From contig JAECYW010000013.1 of assembly GCA_023014335.1 (NCBI GenBank), forward strand, positions 2,108,001 to 2,172,000: a stretch of DNA of 64,000 nucleotides. Reading direction: 5' to 3'. Of this stretch, positions 61,139-64,000 are shown piece by piece. The DNA is from Galerina marginata. Taxonomy: Eukaryota > Basidiomycota > Agaricomycetes > Agaricales > Galerinaceae. The position numbers were made by a program, and so were the translations under genes. The notes below the pieces were generated by a model that saw only the letters and a list, made by a program, of their open reading frames with translations, was not told the DNA's origin and ran no database searches. The stretch's first letter is position 1; every line of letters starts with the position of its first letter.

Positions 61139-62359
61139 TCAGATATCTTCAGAGGACTTCGAACTGTATCACTAGCCAGTATGAGTTGCAATGCGATTAT
61201 GATTCTCTACGTTTGCCTATATACAGTTGGCCCAAACAAAAAATCATAAGTCCTTATGCTAGAGTATACCCTGCACCGTTCCTTAAGCCCTGCGGCATCG
61301 TACATTTCCGGAGACCAAGCAAACTCCTATGCGGTACCCGGAAGGCGAACAGTTTGACGGACTGCATTATTTAATTGCGTCTGCAAGACTACCAGCATTT
61401 CTTCTATGGTAAAAAATAGATTTCGCAAAATTAGCCAAGTTCGGCCAATAATTATCCGATTACATGCAAGCATGCAAACTTGTCTTAACGCTATTATAAT
61501 ACGAGACTCCTGGTGTGAGGCTAATACTAAGTGAGCGCAATGGAAGGCAAAGTTTGGAGTATCGGAATTTGAGTACGTCCCTTAGGTGCTTTTCGAGCAT
61601 CGAAAATAAGCGCCCTACTGTTATGCTTCGCACTCTTACCGCTGAGATAGAGCCGGAAGTCTACAGCACAAAGAAACGGGTAGAGAGTAGGACTAGCTAT
61701 ATCCCTATCGAGACTTTTCAAAGCAAACGGCGGTTCTTATAATTATTCTGGGTTCGGGATTCAGAAACTGGGCAACTGCCGTTACTGTCCTCAGGTACCC
61801 GGACCAAAAACAAATCCGAGGCGGAGCACTCGAATATGAAAGGACAGATTCGAGGCGCGTTCTCAGAAGCTTCTCGTGGATCTGTCACCTATCGTTCACT
61901 CTGATTTCACTCCCCGAGAACCGTCGGGGCTGTCCATGAGATCACAATAAGTAGTGGAAAGAAAAACCTATCCTCGAAGAAAATACCAAAACTTGAATGA
62001 AAGTACCCAAATCGAGTCAAGATTTGACAGGTTTAGCTCGACCGTTCTACAAAGGGCCAGAGCGGTAAAAACCACTCTTCGCTCAAGTATCATTAGCCGC
62101 AATATTACGTTGATATTATGGACAAAACAATGACTTTAAAAGTTAGTGATGAAGCTTGAGGGTTCGCATATCGTTGCCAAAGCAGGTTGAGTGAGTGAGA
62201 GTGTCAATGGTGCTAGTTTGAACAAGTAAGGAAGACCACTTGGTCAAAAGGTCAAAGAGAGCACCTTCATGGCTATCAGATTCATAGAGGACATGACATA
62301 GCAGAGGGCAAGCGGAGTCGACCCGGAGGGGGAAAAAATAGAGATCGGACAATGCTCTA
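61139..62359. other. 3' region with one pseudogene fragment
   Basis: Apart from the F-box fragment at 61527-61721 there is no gene. Confidence 0.45.
61527..61721 (-). pseudogene. F-box gene C-terminal fragment
   Basis: The minus frame SLDRDIASPTLYPFLCAVDF ... PILQTLPSIAL aligns by eye with the C-terminus of the F-box protein at 55491-56868 (NLDANLTNPSLYPSLHAVNF ... PILEASPSIAF). No upstream part of the gene is present here, so it is a truncated duplicate. Confidence 0.7.
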
Positions 62360-62433
62360 TGGCCAACGTGGGGATCGAACCCAAGACCTTCGCGTTATTA
62401 GCACGACGCTCTAACCAGCTGAGCTAGTCGGCC
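62360..62433 (-). tRNA. tRNA-Ile(AAT)
   Basis: The minus strand folds as a full tRNA: acceptor stem GGCCGAC/GTTGGCC with one G-U pair, D-arm GCTCAGCTGGTTAGAGC, anticodon stem TCGTG/CGCGA with loop CTAATAA (anticodon AAT), T-arm with GGTTCGATCC, and discriminator A at 62360. There is no intron. Internal A and B boxes (TAGCTCAGCTGG; GGTTCGATCC) are intact. Confidence 0.95.
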
Positions 62434-62731
62434 GATAAAACAGAATGAGAAGGTGCAATATATGACACGACAGACCTTAGGTAGGCATGCTCCTAAGATT
62501 CCACTGGCAGGTCGTTTCTTCCGAGATGCAGAGATTGGAATTTGAGACTTCAAAGGGACGAATACCCTGCAGAAAGGGCGGATGAGAAAAGAAAGTAGAG
62601 AGAGATTAGTTGGAGTTGTAAGTAGTCTAGTTTGTACATGCACAATAAAATCGATGAGGAGAGAAAGATAAAAAGAAATATCCGAACCTATATATCCACC
62701 CTCGCGTCCTAGCTCAACCGTAGATCGACAG
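62434..62731. other. intergenic, 3' end of RPC8
   Basis: AT-rich with no gene. The tRNA lies just downstream of the Pol III subunit gene on the same strand. Confidence 0.5.
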
Positions 62732-63853
62732 CTAGCCCTCGTCCATCTCCTCTCCCTCTCCGTCCCCATCTCCGTCCCCTTCTGCGCCCTCGTCTTCCTC
62801 GCCCTCGATCCGCGAGTCATTCCACCACGCCACAGGACCCAATCCCTGTTCCGCAATCGAGCACTACAAACACAAAAAAAAACAAGCGCATATATCAGCA
62901 TCATCCTCTCCTCCCACTCAACCCCTCCCTCCCACACCGCCTCCACGAAACGAACACTCACCGTAACACTATAAACCGCCCTCCTCCTCTCCCACCCCCT
63001 CTCCTTCTCTTTCTCTTTCTCCCCCGCCCCAGCCCGATCCAGCACGACCCCATCAAGCACCCTCGGCGGGCCCGGCTCGTCATCGCAGAACCCGTCCGCC
63101 TCGACGCGCACGCGGAGGATCTCAGCTTGGTCGATGTACATCCGCCCTGCGGTGGGCGTGTCGAGCAGCTCGGAGGGGGTGGTTAGGGGGGAGTCGGGGA
63201 TCCAGAAGTGGGAGCGCTCGTTTGGGTCGCTGGGGTGAAGAAGTGGGTTAGTTGGGTAAAGGGAGAGGGGGGAAGGGAGGGAGGAACGTACAAGGCGGAT
63301 GGTTGGGGGAGGTATTGTGCGGGGATGAATAGGTCGTCGAAGAATCCTACTGTAACTACATTCACGCGTCAGCTTCGATTATGGGAGTGGGAGGATGGAG
63401 AAACACACGTCGAATCCCGTCCTCGTCCGATGACTTGACCTTCGCAATGATCACCTCCGACGTGAACGGTCGAAACACCACCAAGCGAAACACCACTCCA
63501 CAATGACAACACACTCAGCTCCAACCCCGAAAGAAGGAGCATAAGAGGAAGACGCGCCTCACCTTTATACCACAACAACCCATCCCCATACCTCACCCGT
63601 CCCTCACCCGCTTGAGAAAGGTCAAAGACGCAAATACACAAACCGACGTTATGCAGGACACGGTTGGCGTACTTCTTGTTGATCTCGGCGATGAGCGCGT
63701 CTTCGGGGGGTGCGCCGAAGTTGGAGGGGTGGATCGGGAGGGTGTCCTGTTGGTTATTGTTATTGGTATTGGTATTCGAGAGTGGAAGTGAGTATGGGGG
63801 ATTGGGGTGGAGAGGGGGGAAGTACGCACTTTTAGGATGGCGAGCTGGAACAT
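62732..63853 (-). CDS. RPC25: RNA polymerase III subunit RPC8 (Rpc25)
   Basis: Six exons, 63853-63830, 63746-63563, 63495-63409, 63355-63292, 63229-62962 and 62863-62732, give 252 residues. The start MFQLAILK-D is the family start, followed by INKKYANRVLHNVGLCICVF, EGRVRYGDGLLWYK, VVFRPFTSEVIIAKVKSSDE, GFFDDLFIPAQYLPQPSAF, DPNERSHFWIP and AGRMYIDQAEILRVRV. This is the SHS2-like Rpb7 N-terminal domain followed by the S1/OB domain. With its partner Rpc17 it forms the stalk of Pol III used in initiation at tRNA and 5S genes. The protein ends with an acidic tail (repeated EGDGDGDGEG) unlike the short plain end of yeast Rpc25; an intrinsically disordered lineage-specific extension is likely. An insert of basic/Glu-rich residues (GEKEKEKERGWERRR) lies in the OB domain loop. 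Confidence 0.93.
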
Positions 63854-64000
63854 TGTCGAGGATAGCGATGTGCTGAGTCCGTGGGGGTGGTGTGTAGCTT
63901 GTCGATGTCGATGTCGATAGCGATAGCGATAGCTCAAGGCCGGTGAAAAGCAACGTGCGTTGTAGTCGCTGATTCAAAGTCTAGTACGAATTCTGAGTCT
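63854..64000. promoter_or_regulatory. RPC8 5' flank with hexanucleotide-like repeat
   Basis: GATGTCGATGTCGATAGCGATAGCGATAG (about 63904-63931) is a simple tandem run upstream of the start codon. Confidence 0.6.

Overview
The window is nuclear DNA of a filamentous basidiomycete, most likely an Agaricomycete. The evidence is short introns (about 37-70 nt, GTRNGN donors, CTNAY-like branch points), two tandem class I hydrophobins with four-exon structure, F-box-like leucine-rich proteins, an aryl-alcohol-oxidase-type GMC flavoprotein, a tnp2 (CACTA-type) transposase, a eukaryotic tRNA-Ile(AAT) and an RNA polymerase III subunit (Rpc25/RPC8). I rebuilt exon structures by hand from open frames, splice signals and phase. 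There was no alignment tool, so boundaries are predictions.

Layout. 1-8.6 kb: a partial minus-strand gene at the left edge, an uncharacterised plus-strand gene (1.7-3.0 kb), a WD40 gene with a C-terminal membrane segment (4.6-6.6 kb, minus) and an uncharacterised six-exon gene (7.5-8.6 kb, minus). 8.6-13 kb: GC-rich, degenerate repeats and coding debris. 13.2-16.5 kb: a tnp2 transposase broken by one in-frame TAG. 17.1-31.2 kb: a gene-dense accessory block. It holds a gene whose 146-bp tandem repeat carries an exon plus an intron, two coiled-coil paralogues in inverted orientation (18.8-19.5 and 27.3-28.0 kb) with a shared repeat family beyond their 3' ends, a second WD40/membrane gene, a small dynamin-like GTPase with a C-terminal membrane anchor, a SAP-like small protein, an F-box protein and an eight-exon orphan gene. 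31.4-47.6 kb: mostly debris, including low-complexity GC-rich sequence and degenerate tandem copies of an unknown gene (about 36-43 kb). 47.7-64 kb: ordinary functional genes: a short-chain dehydrogenase, an F-box protein, a secreted GMC oxidoreductase, a second F-box gene, two hydrophobins on a tandem segmental duplication, an F-box pseudogene fragment, tRNA-Ile and RPC8.

Working view. The right third is housekeeping and lifestyle genes (cell-wall coat, extracellular oxidase, Pol III). The middle is a rapidly remodelled accessory island, where local duplication (inverted, tandem, and exon-plus-intron) and transposon debris are common. The most unusual items are the 33-residue exon/intron repeat gene at 17.1-18.1 kb and the mirror-image duplication bounding 18.2-28.9 kb. 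No CRISPR array, rRNA or prokaryotic operon is present.
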